From NCBI GenBank assembly GCA_021793115.1, contig JAJYTJ010000027.1, positions 1-30,898 on the forward strand: 30,898 nt of DNA, written 5' to 3'. The first letter of the stretch is position 1. Each line of letters begins with the position of its first letter. The stretch is from Actinomycetes bacterium (lineage in GTDB: Bacteria; Actinomycetota; Actinomycetes; Actinomycetales; Cellulomonadaceae). The notes under the pieces are model-generated. The model saw nothing but the letters and a program-made list of their open reading frames with translations, had not been told where the DNA came from and ran no database searches. The position numbers and the translations under genes are program-made. Positions 30,396-30,898 of this stretch are shown piece by piece.

Positions 30396-30455
30396 GACGA
30401 CGACGTCACGGACGACGACGTCACGGACGACGACGTCACGGACGACGACGTCACG
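30396..30455. repeat. 15-bp tandem repeat with GACGTC core (4 copies)
   Basis: Four exact copies of GACGACGACGTCACG and a degenerate fifth lie between ftsB and eno. Every unit centres on the GACGTC palindrome. It reads DDDVT on one strand and SSSVT on the other, but no start or ribosome site supports a gene. Confidence 0.9.
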
Positions 30456-30457
30456 GA

Positions 30458-30506
30458 CGACGACGCCCGGGCCGGGGGCCGCAGCCCCTGAGCCCGGGCG
30501 TCGTCG
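30458..30506 (-). terminator. Strong terminator downstream of eno
   Basis: A perfect 15-bp inverted repeat (30458-30472 and 30492-30506, CGACGACGCCCGGGC type) with an inner GGGG/CCCC stem, starting 12 nt after the eno stop. Next to it AGGCCTGATCAGGCCT (30511-30526), a perfect palindrome, overlaps the stop codon itself. No U-tract is present. Confidence 0.8.
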
Positions 30507-30518
30507 GGTGAGGCCTGA

Positions 30519-30898
<380 letters not shown>

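Noticed and set aside
30255..30491. Acidic DDDVT-repeat protein on the plus strand
   Set aside because: It overlaps ftsB antisense at its start and lies in the eno terminator; no ribosome site was found.

Overview
The window is chromosomal DNA of a high-GC actinobacterium, most likely Micrococcales and Cellulomonas-like. The signs are very high third-position GC on both strands, many GTG starts, a mycothiol S-conjugate amidase (Mca), actinobacterial LexA boxes, a DUF222/HNH '13E12-type' gene and a short-chain Z-prenyl synthase of the Rv1086 kind. From memory, the gene set and neighbourhood match two Mycobacterium tuberculosis blocks: Rv1077-Rv1095 (cbs, metB, greA, DUF4307, mca, small membrane protein, hemolysin III, Z-FPP synthase, phoH2) and Rv1023-Rv1026 (eno, ftsB/divIC, DUF501, ppx). 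This is therefore mostly conserved core genome, not an island. No phage, insertion sequence, CRISPR array, defence locus or biosynthetic cluster was seen.

Layout. 1-1348: an MFS efflux pump (cut by the window edge) behind its PadR regulator, with a decayed TM2-domain gene upstream. 1486-3912: phoH2 and the Z-prenyl synthase. 4104-4841: TrhA/hemolysin III on the plus strand with a striking palindromic operator. 4845-6870: a translationally coupled trio read mca, small membrane protein, nitrilase-like hydrolase. 6975-7957: DUF4307 and greA converge on a strong shared terminator. 8134-11792: phzF-like, ilvA and metB, with an intergenic 31-bp repeat array at 9152-9368. 11880-14944: msrA, a Pro-Lys repeat microprotein, a LexA-box small gene, a DUF1905 relic and an ATP-dependent DNA ligase. 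15024-16635: an alpha/beta hydrolase-tetR operon under its own palindrome. 16828-20972: FKBP isomerase, CE7 esterase, SOS-type DUF222/HNH protein and a DUF2510 membrane protein. 21124-23425: cbs and a Bax-inhibitor-1 protein. 23683-26100: two paralogous PLDc_N membrane proteins, an odd tRNA(UAA), a siderophore-interacting protein and a small membrane protein. 26136-30898: ndh (with a DtxR-type iron box), ppx, DUF501, ftsB and the C-terminal part of eno.

How the genes fit together. cbs and metB could form a reverse transsulfuration route; ilvA, overlapping metB by 4 nt, makes the same 2-oxobutyrate that a gamma-lyase would release. The SIP and the iron box before ndh suggest iron-dependent control of electron flow. 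Two genes (12864 and 20252) share an architecture in which a LexA box sits on the start of a probably leaderless mRNA, which suggests a small SOS regulon here.

The most unusual material is non-coding: at least ten different minisatellites (15, 18, 19, 26, 30, 31 and 39 bp units), two of which have arms in opposite orientation, plus relic genes and a class I (short variable loop) tRNA with a UAA anticodon. No undescribed multi-gene system can be claimed from the sequence. The best leads are the LexA-controlled small protein, the alternating 31-bp array, the unusual tRNA and the short ORF in front of phoH2.
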